The notes beneath the pieces are model-generated. The model worked only from the letters and a program-made list of their open reading frames with translations. It had not been told where the DNA came from and ran no database searches. From NCBI RefSeq assembly GCF_009498035.1, contig NZ_CP034550.1:8866001-8930000 (forward strand): 64,000 bases of DNA, written 5' to 3'. Shown here in pieces: positions 44,803 to 53,984 of this stretch (position 1 is the first letter of the stretch; every line of letters begins with the position of its first letter). Source of the DNA: Saccharothrix syringae (lineage in GTDB: Bacteria; Actinomycetota; Actinomycetes; Mycobacteriales; Pseudonocardiaceae). The translations under genes were made by a program, and so were the position numbers.

Positions 44803-46617
44803 CTAGTTGATCCGGACCAGCGCGCCGCGCACCGTGACCGGTCCGCTCGCGGTCAGCTCGGCCTGCCCCTGGCCGGCGACGGACACCGTCGCGCCCTCGA
44901 CCTTCACCCCGGCCTGGCCCGCGGCCTTGAGCTGGGCACCGGCCTCGATGGCCACGTCGGCCTGCGCCCTGGCGGTGATCCTCTGGCCCTTGAGCTCCAG
45001 GGGCCCGGTGCCGGAGTCGATGGTCACGCCGTCGCGGGCCTTGATCGTCACGGCCTTGCCGCTGGTCACCTCGACCACCTGGTTGCGCTGGTCGAGCTTG
45101 ACCACGAACTTCCCGTCGCCGCTGGAGATCACGATGCCGTCGTCCTCCACGAACTCCACCTTGTGGTGCTTGCGGGAGACGAAGGCGCGGGCGGTGACCT
45201 CGCCGCTGTTGGCGTCCACCGGCTCCTTGGTGAGCCCCGGCGGCGCGTCCTTGCCGTTGTAGAGGCCGCCGAGCACGTAGGGCGCGTCGAAGTCGCCGTG
45301 CTCGAAGCCCACCAGCACCTCGTCGCCGACCTCGGGCAGCGCCAGCGCGCCGTAGCCGTTGCCCGCGCTCGCGTGCACGGTCCGCGCCCAGCCGCTGGTG
45401 AAGTCCTGCGCCAGCCACGGGAAGGTGACCTTGACCCGCCCGGTCCTGGCCGGGTCGCGCACGTCGCTGACCACGGCGGGCACCAGGCCCCGGTGGTCCG
45501 CGGGTCGCGCGCCGCCGTTGGCCAGCCCGTAGAGGGAGCGCTCCTGGCGGCCGGACGCGGTGAACTCGGTGGTGTAGCCGACGTCGGCGGCGAACAGGTG
45601 GCGGGTGCCGCTGAGCACGTACTTGCCGGAGAACTGCTCGCCGATGTTGGTCAGCGCCACGGCGGTGCCCGCGCGCAGCTCGGGGTTGCCGCGCGCCACG
45701 CCCGCCAGCTCCGTGCACGCGCCGCCGAGCTGCGTGGCCAGGCTCGTGGCGTGGGCGCTCGCCGCGGCCTGCGTGCGGTGCGGCCCGTGGGCCAGGTGGG
45801 GCGGGCTGCCGAACTCGCGGGCCAGGTGCACCGGGTCGACGCCGGCGACCTCGGTGCCGACCGCCTCCGCCGGTCTGGTCGCCAGGACGTGCTCCTTGTT
45901 CTCCACGTCCCAGCCGCGCACCTGGACCTCGGGCACCTGCTCGGCGGCGGTGACCGAGGCGCGCAGCGACAGCAGGGTGCGGTGCATCTCCAGCACGAGC
46001 GGGCTGGTCCGGGCGCGGGCGTTCGCGGCGGGCGCGGACGTCGGCTCCTCGGGCAGCCGGAACTCCAGCTTCCCCTCCACCACCGCGACCTGGGCGCCGA
46101 CCAGCGCGGCCAGCCGGGCCAGGAACTCCCAGTCGCTCGTGCCCGCCTGGCTGAGCTGGGTGTGCGGGCGGCCGAAGCCCCGCACGTCGTCGACGCGGCC
46201 CAGCGGGATCGAGGCGCGCTGGGCGACCTTGCGGACCACGTCGGCGACGGTCATGTTCGGGTAGGCGGCGACCCGCGTGCCGCGGAACAGGCGGTGCGCC
46301 AGGTCGTAGCCCCGGACCTCGGTGAACGTGCCGCCCGCGTCGAACTCCACGCCGACCGCGGTGACCTCGCCACTGGTCAGCGGCCGCGGCCCGCCCGGGT
46401 CGGAGGTCTGGACCTTGAGGACGACCTTCGCGCCGACCTTGAGGTTCGCCTTGCCGAGCACCACGTGCCCCGGGTCGCGGAAGCGCAGCACGAACAGGTC
46501 CGGCAGGTTCCGGCTGTCGTCCACGAACGCGTGAACGAGCAGCCCCTTCACGTCGGCGGGCAGCGGACCGCCGTCCACCTCGACCACGAGGGAGTTGGCG
46601 AAGGTGTCACCGGGCAT
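44803..46617 (-). CDS. VgrG/gpV-like spike protein
   Basis: 604 residues. The N-terminal gpD-like region (about 1-340; FVLRFRDPGHVVLGKANLKV, YPNMTVADVVRKVAQRASIP) is followed by a gp5-type OB fold (VPAVVSDVRDPARTGRVKVT, WARTVHASAG, LPEVGDEVLVGFEHGD) and a C-terminal beta-helix of short repeats (about 490-604). It is the hub and spike that carries the PAAR tip. No enzymatic extension is visible. Overlaps the LysM stop by 11 bp. Confidence 0.93.
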   Translation of the reverse strand: MPGDTFANSLVVEVDGGPLPADVKGLLVHAFVDDSRNLPDLFVLRFRDPGHVVLGKANLKVGAKVVLKVQTSDPGGPRPLTSGEVTAVGVEFDAGGTFTEVRGYDLAHRLFRGTRVAAYPNMTVADVVRKVAQRASIPLGRVDDVRGFGRPHTQLSQAGTSDWEFLARLAALVGAQVAVVEGKLEFRLPEEPTSAPAANARARTSPLVLEMHRTLLSLRASVTAAEQVPEVQVRGWDVENKEHVLATRPAEAVGTEVAGVDPVHLAREFGSPPHLAHGPHRTQAAASAHATSLATQLGGACTELAGVARGNPELRAGTAVALTNIGEQFSGKYVLSGTRHLFAADVGYTTEFTASGRQERSLYGLANGGARPADHRGLVPAVVSDVRDPARTGRVKVTFPWLAQDFTSGWARTVHASAGNGYGALALPEVGDEVLVGFEHGDFDAPYVLGGLYNGKDAPPGLTKEPVDANSGEVTARAFVSRKHHKVEFVEDDGIVISSGDGKFVVKLDQRNQVVEVTSGKAVTIKARDGVTIDSGTGPLELKGQRITARAQADVAIEAGAQLKAAGQAGVKVEGATVSVAGQGQAELTASGPVTVRGALVRIN

Positions 46618-47374
46618 CGCGCACCTCCTCCAGCGCCGGCACCAGCAGCCGCCGGCCGGGCCGCAGCCGCATCGGGTCGTCGATGTCGTTGGCCTCGGCG
46701 ATCTCCCGCCACAGCTCGGCGTTGCCGTAGGCGCGGTAGGCCAGGGACTGGAGGGAGTCGCCCGCCACCACGACGTGCGAGTCGCGGGCCGCGAGGGCGC
46801 CCGAGGTCGGGTTCTGCCCGCCGGGTTCGCCGGAGATCTCCTCCAGGTTGACCGTGCAGGTGGCCCGCACCGGGACGCCGGCGGGGGTGAACAGGGTGTA
46901 CTTGGCGCTGACGCTCGACACGAACGCGGGAAATCCCGTCATGCCACCCCACTTGAAGACCACCCACGGCGGCGAGCCCTTGCCGTGCTGCCGGCTGTCC
47001 TCGGTGGGGACGCAGCAGGCGAACAGCTGCTCGACCTTCTTCACGACGCCGTCGTCCATGCGCTCGGTGGCGTCGAGGAAGACCTCCAGGGTGAGCTTGC
47101 ACGGGTCGGAGCCCTTGAACTCCGGGGTGCCGCTCTTGGGCACGTTGGGCTGGCGGCTGCGCTCCCACTTGGCGTTCTTGGTCAGCGAGAGTTCCCGGGG
47201 GTTGAACTGGAAGGTGATGTCGTGCATGAAGTCGCCGGGCTTGGCCGCGCCACCCGCCTTGGGCGGGCGGTGGACGCTGAGCAGGGCCTTCTGCAGGTTG
47301 GTCGGCGCGGCGTAGCTGGTGGCGCGGGCGGTGCCCGCGGAGGTGAAGGTGATCGGGGAGGCCACGGCCGTCAC
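46607..47374 (-). CDS. LysM-containing baseplate hub adaptor
   Basis: 255 residues. The N-terminal part has FQFNPRELSLTKNAKWER, DATERMDDGVVKKVEQLF and PWVVFKWG, typical of Pvc7/Afp7-like adaptors between tube and spike; the last 60 residues are a LysM domain (VVVAGDSLQSLAYRAYGNAE). In T4-like systems the LysM here binds inside the hub rather than peptidoglycan. GTG 47374 overlaps the tube stop by 4 bp (GTGA). Confidence 0.92.
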   Translation of the reverse strand: MTAVASPITFTSAGTARATSYAAPTNLQKALLSVHRPPKAGGAAKPGDFMHDITFQFNPRELSLTKNAKWERSRQPNVPKSGTPEFKGSDPCKLTLEVFLDATERMDDGVVKKVEQLFACCVPTEDSRQHGKGSPPWVVFKWGGMTGFPAFVSSVSAKYTLFTPAGVPVRATCTVNLEEISGEPGGQNPTSGALAARDSHVVVAGDSLQSLAYRAYGNAELWREIAEANDIDDPMRLRPGRRLLVPALEEVRDAR

Positions 47375-47802
47375 CTCGCCGTGCCGAGGAAACCGTGGTG
47401 GGCCAGCTCCAGGGTCTCGGTGGCGACCTTCGGCGAGTCGGCCGAGAGCTGCGGGCCGCTCCACCGCACCGGGACCACGCCCGACAGCGCCCAGCTGGCG
47501 ACGACGGTGCCGCCCAGGGTGCGCGCCTCGATGACCGCGGTGCGCCGGCTCACCCCGGCGGCCATGCCCGCGATCCAGTCCATGATCTTGGAGCTGTCCT
47601 TGGTGACCGGGCGGGAGAGCTTGACGTTGGAGTACTTGATGCGGGTGGGGAGCTGCCACACCATGCCGTTGTTGCCGCCCTCCTCGCGCTGTTCGAGGGT
47701 GAACTCCACGCCCAGCCCGTCGCAGCTGTTGAACGAGCCGAGGCTCTGGTCGTCGATGCGGACGACGAAGCACACGGCGACTGCTTCCTCTGCCTGGGTC
47801 AC
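47371..47802 (-). CDS. Second inner-tube protein (T4 gp19/Pvc5-like)
   Basis: 143 residues of the phage tail tube family (TIGR02241 type): CFVVRIDDQSLGSFNSCDGL, SNVKLSRPVTKDSSKIMDW. It is more diverged than the main tube protein (50790-51233) and lies next to the LysM gene, as Pvc5 does; it likely forms the first ring on the hub. The GTG at 47802 was chosen because GGAGG lies 8 nt upstream; the GTG at 47817 would be too early for this site. Confidence 0.88.
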   Translation of the reverse strand: MTQAEEAVAVCFVVRIDDQSLGSFNSCDGLGVEFTLEQREEGGNNGMVWQLPTRIKYSNVKLSRPVTKDSSKIMDWIAGMAAGVSRRTAVIEARTLGGTVVASWALSGVVPVRWSGPQLSADSPKVATETLELAHHGFLGTAR

Positions 47803-47807
47803 GCCTC

Positions 47808-50174
47808 TCACCTCCACCTGTCGGTCAGCGCACCGCGCCGTTCGCGGTCCAGCCAGAGTTCGGCTTTCAGTCGGCGGACCAGGGGGTCGTAGAGCTTGTT
47901 GAGCAGTGCTTCGGGGTCTGGGGGCGTGTTGGGGGCGCCTGTGCTGGTGCTGGTGCTGGTGCTGGTGCTCGCGGTGTCGGTGCTGGTGGCGGTGGTCATG
48001 TCGGTTGTGCCAGTCATGTCGCCCGGCGCGGCGGACACCTGCTCCGCAGGAGCACCCGCTAGGGCCTGCCCGACATCCCGTTGCACCACAGCCGCGACGG
48101 GTTGCGCCGGCTCGACGCGCGGAACGACGTTCGCGATGGGCATCCCCAGCCCGAACTCGATCCGCCGGGGTGACGGTTCCCCAGCCTGAACACTCCTCTG
48201 GGCGGCGACAGAACGAGCGGCGACGGGTTGGGCTGGAACTGGTCGGGCGGGATCAGGTTGGTAGGGAACAGGTTGGTAGGGAACAGGTTGATAGGGAAGC
48301 TGTTGGCCGGACACGGCTTGACCGGCCATCGGTTGGGCGGACACCGGTTGGGCGGACACCGCTTGAACAGTGATCGGGACACCCAAGCCACGTCGCGCGT
48401 TGCCAACAGATGGCGCAGTTCCAGTAACCGCAGCCCCAACAGTCACAGAACCAACGGCCGCAGACCCGACAGCCGAAGTCTCAGTCGCAGCCGAGACAAG
48501 CCCGGGACTTACAGTTCCAGCGGTCACAGGCCCAGCGATCGGCGCTGCCACTTCAGTCCCAATGAGCCGCTGCACTTGAGGCGCAACAGGCGCGACCTGA
48601 CTCCCACCCAACGTAATGTCGAATGTTGACATTCCAAGGGCCGGAGCACCATCACCCGGAATGTCAACATTCGACAAAACCGTTGGCTCTGGCGCGCTTC
48701 CCACTTCCGCCTTCACCGCAGCAGCACCGAGAGGGACGACCGACCTGCTCTGCCGTACTACAGCAACGTCGTTTGCGGATGTGGAGTCGTTTGCAGATGG
48801 AGACGGGGATGGAGTGACAGAACCTTCCCACTTCCGCTGGACTGTCCCGGTATCACGCGGGCCAGGTCGCACTGAGGGACCACCCGCCGAGGAACCGACT
48901 GCCGAGGAACCAACCAACGGTGCGATCGGTTCTACCGCACCTGACTCCACCGCACCTGACTCCACCGCACCTGACTCCACCGCGCGCGACTCAGCAACAT
49001 CCGATCCGGCGATACTCGACTCGACGACATCCGGCTCCACCGCAAACGCTTCCGCGACACCCAACTCCGCAGCATCCGCCTCCACGGCGCTCGATCCCAC
49101 GGCGCTTGCCCCCACAGCAGGCCCCACCGGCTCGGGACTGTTCGCGACTTCAGCCAGTCGAGGCTCCCCAACCGAGAACTTCTGCACCAGGAGCTGTGGG
49201 TGAACCGATGGCCGCGCGCCCACCGGTGGCGACGAGCGGACCGGTGGCGACAGGTGAACCGGCGGCTGCGAGTGAACCGGCGGCTGGGCATGGGCCAGCG
49301 GCTGCGGAGAAGTGGGCCGCACTGGGGCTTGCGATCGCTGCACCGTCCCGATCTGCGGCTCGCGGAGCCGGTTAGGCAGCGCAGGCGGCAGTTCAGGACC
49401 GACGGGCGCCTCCACCGCAACCGGCATCTCCACCACATCTGCCACATCTGCCACATCTGCCGTCTCGCCTTCGGCGGCCGTCCCGACAACAGGTGTCTCG
49501 ACCGCAGCCGGCTTGTCATCGGCAGGCGCCTCGCCCACCGTCGGGGCCGGAACATCGGCCTGGAGTGGGGTCGCGGCAGAAACAGAAGCAGAAGCGGTAG
49601 AAGCAGAAGCCGGAGTCGCAGCGGGAAGCACAGCGGGAAGCACAGCAGGAGCCGGAGCCTCGGCCGCCCCGCCCATCCGCAACAGCCGCGACAACACCCC
49701 TCGTCCCCCGCCCTTCGGGGGGCGCACCGAAGGAACCCCGACTAAAGGCGTCCCACCCGAAGCCACCCCGCCGGAAGCCACCTCATTCGAAAGCACCTCG
49801 CCCGAAGCCACCCCACCTGAGGGCACCTCGCCCGAAGCCAGGCCACCCGAAAACACCCCACCCGAAGCCACCCCACCCACAGGCGCCCCACCCACGATCC
49901 GCCCACCCGAAGCCGCCCCACCCCAAGGCACCTCACCAGCGCGCTGCACCACGCCCTCGACCACCCCGGACGGCTCGTCCACCCCCACCAGGTGCCCCAA
50001 CACCCCCACCACCCCGGGCGACCGCCAAGAAGCCAACGACCCCGAGAACCGCTCCACCGGGTTCACCAACGGGTGATCACCCACCACCCGCTGCACAGGC
50101 GGCAACGACCGCCACTCAGCGCGCCGCACCGGCAGCACGTCCTCCACCCGGCCCCGTCGGAACGGCCACATCAC
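47808..50174 (-). CDS. Large low-complexity CIS protein with conserved ends
   Basis: 788 residues, dominated by Ala, Val, Pro, Ser and Gly. The N-terminus (WPFRRGRVEDVLPVRRAEW, VQRVVGDHPLVNPVERFSGS) and C-terminus (PDPEALLNKLYDPLVRRLKA, ERRGALTDRWR) are non-repetitive; the middle has short repeats (SGGVASGE, SGAVESGAVES, PYQPVPYQP) and several VQR triplets. It has no membrane segment or signal peptide. Similar genes sit here in Streptomyces injection loci and are often named extensin; the function is unknown. It may be a length ruler, a flexible linker or tube cargo. The repetitive region shows lower GC and more A in codons than its neighbours. Confidence 0.78.
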   Translation of the reverse strand: MMWPFRRGRVEDVLPVRRAEWRSLPPVQRVVGDHPLVNPVERFSGSLASWRSPGVVGVLGHLVGVDEPSGVVEGVVQRAGEVPWGGAASGGRIVGGAPVGGVASGGVFSGGLASGEVPSGGVASGEVLSNEVASGGVASGGTPLVGVPSVRPPKGGGRGVLSRLLRMGGAAEAPAPAVLPAVLPAATPASASTASASVSAATPLQADVPAPTVGEAPADDKPAAVETPVVGTAAEGETADVADVADVVEMPVAVEAPVGPELPPALPNRLREPQIGTVQRSQAPVRPTSPQPLAHAQPPVHSQPPVHLSPPVRSSPPVGARPSVHPQLLVQKFSVGEPRLAEVANSPEPVGPAVGASAVGSSAVEADAAELGVAEAFAVEPDVVESSIAGSDVAESRAVESGAVESGAVESGAVEPIAPLVGSSAVGSSAGGPSVRPGPRDTGTVQRKWEGSVTPSPSPSANDSTSANDVAVVRQSRSVVPLGAAAVKAEVGSAPEPTVLSNVDIPGDGAPALGMSTFDITLGGSQVAPVAPQVQRLIGTEVAAPIAGPVTAGTVSPGLVSAATETSAVGSAAVGSVTVGAAVTGTAPSVGNARRGLGVPITVQAVSAQPVSAQPMAGQAVSGQQLPYQPVPYQPVPYQPDPARPVPAQPVAARSVAAQRSVQAGEPSPRRIEFGLGMPIANVVPRVEPAQPVAAVVQRDVGQALAGAPAEQVSAAPGDMTGTTDMTTATSTDTASTSTSTSTSTGAPNTPPDPEALLNKLYDPLVRRLKAELWLDRERRGALTDRWR

Positions 50175-50177
50175 CCC

Positions 50178-50336
50178 TCACCGCCCCTGGCTGATCCGCG
50201 TGTTGATGCGCGCGATCTCGGCCACGTACCGCCGCCGGTCCGCGTGCTCCAGGTCGAGGATCGAGTCCCACGACCAGTGGAAGTGGTAAGCCACGTACGC
50301 GACCTCCTCGTGCAGCCGGTCGGCCGCGTACGTCAC
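50178..50336 (-). CDS. DUF6760-like small CIS protein
   Basis: 52 residues from GTG 50336, with GGGGGAA upstream: DRLHEEVAYVAYHFHWSWDS and ILDLEHADRRRYVAEIARIN. The pattern resembles phage tail assembly chaperone fragments of the DUF6760 type found between tube genes in injection loci. The start overlaps the upstream stop by 4 bp. Short, but the place, overlap and motifs support it. Confidence 0.82.
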   Translation of the reverse strand: MTYAADRLHEEVAYVAYHFHWSWDSILDLEHADRRRYVAEIARINTRISQGR

Positions 50337-50785
50337 GATTCCCCCGGGCGACCGCCCGCGACGTCCACGCTGAACCCGTGGCCGCACTCGGGGCAGGCCA
50401 CCGGCGCCCGCGTGTGCCCCTCGCTGTTGACCCGCCGGTACACGTCCTGCAGGAAGGCCAGGTCCGCCGCGAACAGGTTCTCCACGACCCCGGCGTGCAC
50501 GTCGGTCACCGTGCCGAGGCGCACGACCACCCGCGCCAGCAGCACGACGGTCAGGTAGGCCGGGTTCTCGCGCACCCGGTCGTCGCGCAGCGGCACCAGC
50601 TCGTCCCGCGCGGTGGCCAGGCGCATCACGCCCGCCCGGTGCACCACGCCCGCGTCGTCGACGTACCCGCGCGGCAGCTCGAAGGCGAACTCCGTGCGCA
50701 TCGGCTCGACCACCGGAGCACCAACCGGGGCACCGACCGGGGCACCGACCCCCGGAGCACCGACCCCCGCCATCACCCTGCGCAT
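50333..50785 (-). CDS. Conserved CIS protein with single CxxC motif
   Basis: 150 residues from ATG 50785 (an ATG at 50773 is equally possible). After a short GAPVGAP repeat, the core reads FELPRGYVDDAGVVHRAGVM and AYLTVVLLARVVVRLGTVTD, and the end has CPECGHGFSVDV. The core looks like the T4-like tail assembly proteins next to tube genes. The CxxC could bind zinc as a dimer. Function is not known; operon position between main tube and DUF6760 is constant in such loci. Confidence 0.78.
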   Translation of the reverse strand: MRRVMAGVGAPGVGAPVGAPVGAPVVEPMRTEFAFELPRGYVDDAGVVHRAGVMRLATARDELVPLRDDRVRENPAYLTVVLLARVVVRLGTVTDVHAGVVENLFAADLAFLQDVYRRVNSEGHTRAPVACPECGHGFSVDVAGGRPGES

Positions 50786-50789
50786 CGCG

Positions 50790-51233
50790 TCACTCGACTT
50801 CCATCATCTCGTAGGTGACGACGAGCTTCTCGGTCAGCACGCTGGTGTCGCCCGCCTTCAGCGACCCGATCTCCAGCGACTTGGGCCACGCGTTGGTCAG
50901 CTTGTACCGCTTGATCGGCTGCCCCTCGTAGTCGTAGACGATGATCGCCCCGCCCTTGCGCGCGCTGCCCATCTTCCCGAAGTGCGCGTCCTTGACCCAC
51001 TTCTCGAAGCTGTTGTCCGCGGTCAACCCTCGGGTCAGGGTGACCTCGCCCGCCTTGGGCCGACCGGGCAGCTTCTTGATGACGTACTTGCCGTCGGAGG
51101 TGTTCTGCTTGAGCTCGATGACGTCCTGCTCCATCTTCAAGCCGGACACCTCGGAGATCTGCTTGATGGCGACACCGTCCACCTCAAGGCCGAAGGAGTG
51201 GCCGACGGACGTGTCGAGATCGGGGAGGGCCAT
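50790..51233 (-). CDS. Main inner-tube protein (Hcp/gp19-like)
   Basis: 147 residues: LDTSVGHSFGLEVDGVAIKQ, SEVSGLKMEQDVIELKQNTS, KLPGRPKAGEVTLTRGLTAD. This is the typical major tube subunit (Pvc1-like, TIGR02241 type); hexamers stack to form the tube pushed out on contraction. It lies 12 bp behind the sheath gene. Lys-rich composition is normal for tube subunits. Confidence 0.94.
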   Translation of the reverse strand: MALPDLDTSVGHSFGLEVDGVAIKQISEVSGLKMEQDVIELKQNTSDGKYVIKKLPGRPKAGEVTLTRGLTADNSFEKWVKDAHFGKMGSARKGGAIIVYDYEGQPIKRYKLTNAWPKSLEIGSLKAGDTSVLTEKLVVTYEMMEVE

Positions 51234-51245
51234 CGCTTACCGCCT

Positions 51246-52778
51246 CTACTCGTTGACCAGACTGGTGCCGCCGGAGATCTGCGCCAGGCGGAAGATGACG
51301 AACTCGGCGGGCTTGACCGGTGCGACGCCCACCTCGCAGACCACCTGGCCGAGGTCGATGGACTCGGCGGGGTTGGTCTCGCGGTCGCACTTGACGTAGA
51401 ACGCCTCGTCCGGCGTGAGCCCGAACAGCGCGCCCTTGCGCCACTCCGTGACCAGGAAGGCGCTGATGGTGCGGCGGATGCGCGCCCACAGCGCGTCGTC
51501 GTTGGGCTCGAACACGACCCACTGGGTGCCGTTGAGGATGGACTCCTCCAGGTAGTTGAACAGCCGCCGCACGTTGAGGTAGCGCCACGCCGGGTCGGAC
51601 GACAGCGTGCGCGCGCCCCACACCCGGATGCCGCGACCGGGGAACGACCGCACGCAGTTCACGCCGATCGGGTTCAGCAGCTCCTGCTCGGCCTTGGTCA
51701 GCTGCGTCTCCAGCGCCACCGCGCCGCGCAGGACCTCGTTGGCGGGCGCCTTGTGCACGCCGCGCGTGCCGTCGGTGCGCGCCCACACGCCGGCCACGTG
51801 CCCGCTGGGCGGGATGTGCACGTGCTCGTCGCTGGCCGGGTCGAAGACCTTGACCCACGGGTAGTACAGGGCGGCGTACTTCGAGTCGTAGCCCGCGTCG
51901 TTGAGGCGCCAGTCCTTGACCTGCTGCGGGTTCAGCCCCGGCGGCGGGTCGAGCACGGCGACCCGGTTGCCCATCAGCTCGCAGTGGGCGATCATCGCCA
52001 GCTGCACGGCCTTGACGGACTCCAGCGTGATCGCGCCGCGCCGGTAGCTCGACATCAGGTCGGGCACGGCCACCATGGTGACCTCCTCGACGGCCTCCAG
52101 CCCGCCGAACCCGGTGCGGTCGGCCACGTCGCCCACGTAGTCGTCGGCGGCGACCTCGCGCGGCACGGGCGGTGCGGCGGGCGAGTCCTTGAGCGTCACG
52201 CTGCCCTTGTCCGGCTTGGCGAGCCCGCTGGACGCGGCCTCCTCGATGGTGATCAGCTTCGACTTCTCCTGCACCACCGTGACCACGTTCTCCTTGGTGC
52301 GCTTGGTGGTCACGTGGTGCGTCTCGACGACCTTGCCGTTCTGCTTGACCAGCAGCGTGAACCGGTCGTCGGGCGCGTTCTCGCCCTGCGCGTCGGCCAC
52401 CTCCACGGTGATCTCGCCCGCGTCGAGCTGCTTGGCGGCGACGCGGTAGCCGCCGAGCGCGGCCTGGGCGGTCGGCGCCTCGACGGGCTTGCCGTTGCCG
52501 CCGGCGCCGGCGCGCTCGCCGCCGATGCGGACGACGTAGCAGTTGGTGCCGCCGTTGAGGAAGTAGCCGTACACCGACTGGGCGAGGTAGCAGTCCTCGA
52601 CGTAGTCGCCGAACACCTGCGTGTACTGGGCCCAGTTGGTGACCAGGGTCGGTGTGTTGAACGGTCCCCTGGCCGCGAAGCCGACGAAGGCGGCGACGGC
52701 GGTGCCCACGCCCTCGATGGGCCGCGCACCAGCCTCCACCTCCTCGACGTACACCCCCGGCGAGAGATAGGTGGGCAT
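51246..52778 (-). CDS. Contractile tail sheath protein
   Basis: 510 residues, the single sheath gene of the locus. N-terminal LSPGVYVEEVEAGARPIEGV and TAVAAFVGFAARGPFNTPTL are diagnostic; the C-terminal sheath core has GVNCVRSFPGRGIRVWGART, YLNVRRLFNYLEESI and NPAESIDLGQVVCEVGVAPV. Residues about 110-260 form a variable insert likely exposed on the surface. Contraction of the sheath drives the tube. ATG 52778 with GGGAGG upstream starts the main operon. Systems such as Pvc have three sheath genes; only one is here, as in Streptomyces. Confidence 0.95.
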   Translation of the reverse strand: MPTYLSPGVYVEEVEAGARPIEGVGTAVAAFVGFAARGPFNTPTLVTNWAQYTQVFGDYVEDCYLAQSVYGYFLNGGTNCYVVRIGGERAGAGGNGKPVEAPTAQAALGGYRVAAKQLDAGEITVEVADAQGENAPDDRFTLLVKQNGKVVETHHVTTKRTKENVVTVVQEKSKLITIEEAASSGLAKPDKGSVTLKDSPAAPPVPREVAADDYVGDVADRTGFGGLEAVEEVTMVAVPDLMSSYRRGAITLESVKAVQLAMIAHCELMGNRVAVLDPPPGLNPQQVKDWRLNDAGYDSKYAALYYPWVKVFDPASDEHVHIPPSGHVAGVWARTDGTRGVHKAPANEVLRGAVALETQLTKAEQELLNPIGVNCVRSFPGRGIRVWGARTLSSDPAWRYLNVRRLFNYLEESILNGTQWVVFEPNDDALWARIRRTISAFLVTEWRKGALFGLTPDEAFYVKCDRETNPAESIDLGQVVCEVGVAPVKPAEFVIFRLAQISGGTSLVNE

Positions 52779-52934
52779 CCGTTGCCTCCCCGCGATTAGT
52801 GCCGACACGGCTGTGCTGCCGACGATGTTGCTGCGGTGGGGCGAGCTCCGGAACGACCGCGCGGCGGTGCCGGGGTACGCCGCCGGCTGCCCAAAGGTGC
52901 AGCGGCGCGTCCGGGGCGGACCTGGTAGGACGGG

Positions 52935-53984
52935 GTGGTGACCGCTCACCCGGACGTCGTCGGCGTCGGCGCGCTCAACCTCGACCACGTGGTGACCACC
53001 GACCTCGACGTCGGCCTGGAACCGGGCGTCGAGCACGCGGTGGACGCCGCCACCGCCCGCGCGGCCGTCGAGGCGGTCGCGCCGGCCGGGCCGCGCACCG
53101 CCCTGGGCGGGTCCGCGTTCAACGCCGTGCACGCGATCGCCCGCACCGGCTCCGGCCTGCGGCTGGGCTACGTCGGCGTGGCGGGTCGGGCGCCGGGCTT
53201 CGACGTGGTGCGGGAGTTCGAGCGGCTGGGCGTCGACCACCGCTTCGTGTTCGAGGAGGACGACCTGCTGTGCGGGACGTGCGTGTCCCTGGTGCGGGGC
53301 GGCGAGCGGACGCTGCTGACCCACGACGGGGCGAACGCGCGGCTCGCCGACCTGGTCGGGCGGCACTTCGACGAGCTGGCCGGGTACCTGGCCGGCGCCC
53401 GGGTGGTGCACGTGACGTCGTTGCTCGACGACCGCGCGCCCGGCCGGCTGCCGGCCCTGCTCACCGAGGTCAGGCGGCGGTCACCGGGCACCGTGCTCTC
53501 CTTCGACCCCGGTCACGCGTGGTGCGCCGCGCGGCCGCCTGGGGTCGACGGCATCGCGCGGCTGAGCGACTGCCTGCTGCTCAACGAGCGCGAGTTCCGC
53601 GCGCTGGGCGACCACCGGCCGGGCGAGCCGGAGCGGGACACCGCGGCACGGCTGTTGGCGCGGTTCGCCGACCCGCGCGCCGCGGTCGTGGTCAAGCGGC
53701 CGACGGGCACCGCGGTGTTCCGGCGCGACGGCGACGAGTTCCACCCCGGCGAGCTGCTGGCCGAGCGGGACATCGCGGACCCCACGGGCGCCGGTGACGC
53801 GTTCGCCGCCGGCCTGCTGGCGGTGCTGGCCCGCGACCGGTCCGCCGTCGGGCTCGGCGCGTCGCTCGGGATGGCGCTGGCCAGGCACAAGATGCGCCAC
53901 GCCGGGTACGAGGGGTTCCCGGGGCTGTTCCAGGAGATCTACTCCTCCTCGTCCTCCTCGCGCTGCACCGCGGGCGGCACGTAG
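52935..53984 (+). CDS. PfkB-family carbohydrate kinase inside the CIS locus
   Basis: 349 residues. PfkB motifs: the N-terminal glycine pair region ([20 protein letters not shown]) and the C-terminal signature with catalytic Asp ([16 protein letters not shown]). It phosphorylates a sugar or nucleoside; the substrate cannot be assigned. It is divergent from the sheath gene, and its end overlaps the DUF4157 gene by 46 bp (convergent), so it separates the two parts of the locus. TAGGAC just upstream of the GTG pair suggests a leaderless mRNA. The C-terminal serine run comes from the overlap. Confidence 0.88.
   Translation: MVTAHPDVVGVGALNLDHVVTTDLDVGLEPGVEHAVDAATARAAVEAVAPAGPRTALGGSAFNAVHAIARTGSGLRLGYVGVAGRAPGFDVVREFERLGVDHRFVFEEDDLLCGTCVSLVRGGERTLLTHDGANARLADLVGRHFDELAGYLAGARVVHVTSLLDDRAPGRLPALLTEVRRRSPGTVLSFDPGHAWCAARPPGVDGIARLSDCLLLNEREFRALGDHRPGEPERDTAARLLARFADPRAAVVVKRPTGTAVFRRDGDEFHPGELLAERDIADPTGAGDAFAAGLLAVLARDRSAVGLGASLGMALARHKMRHAGYEGFPGLFQEIYSSSSSSRCTAGGT

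Noticed and set aside
44803..52778. Type VI secretion system
   Set aside because: There is a single sheath gene instead of a two-subunit sheath, no TssJLM membrane complex and no ClpV; baseplate and cap families are of the eCIS type.
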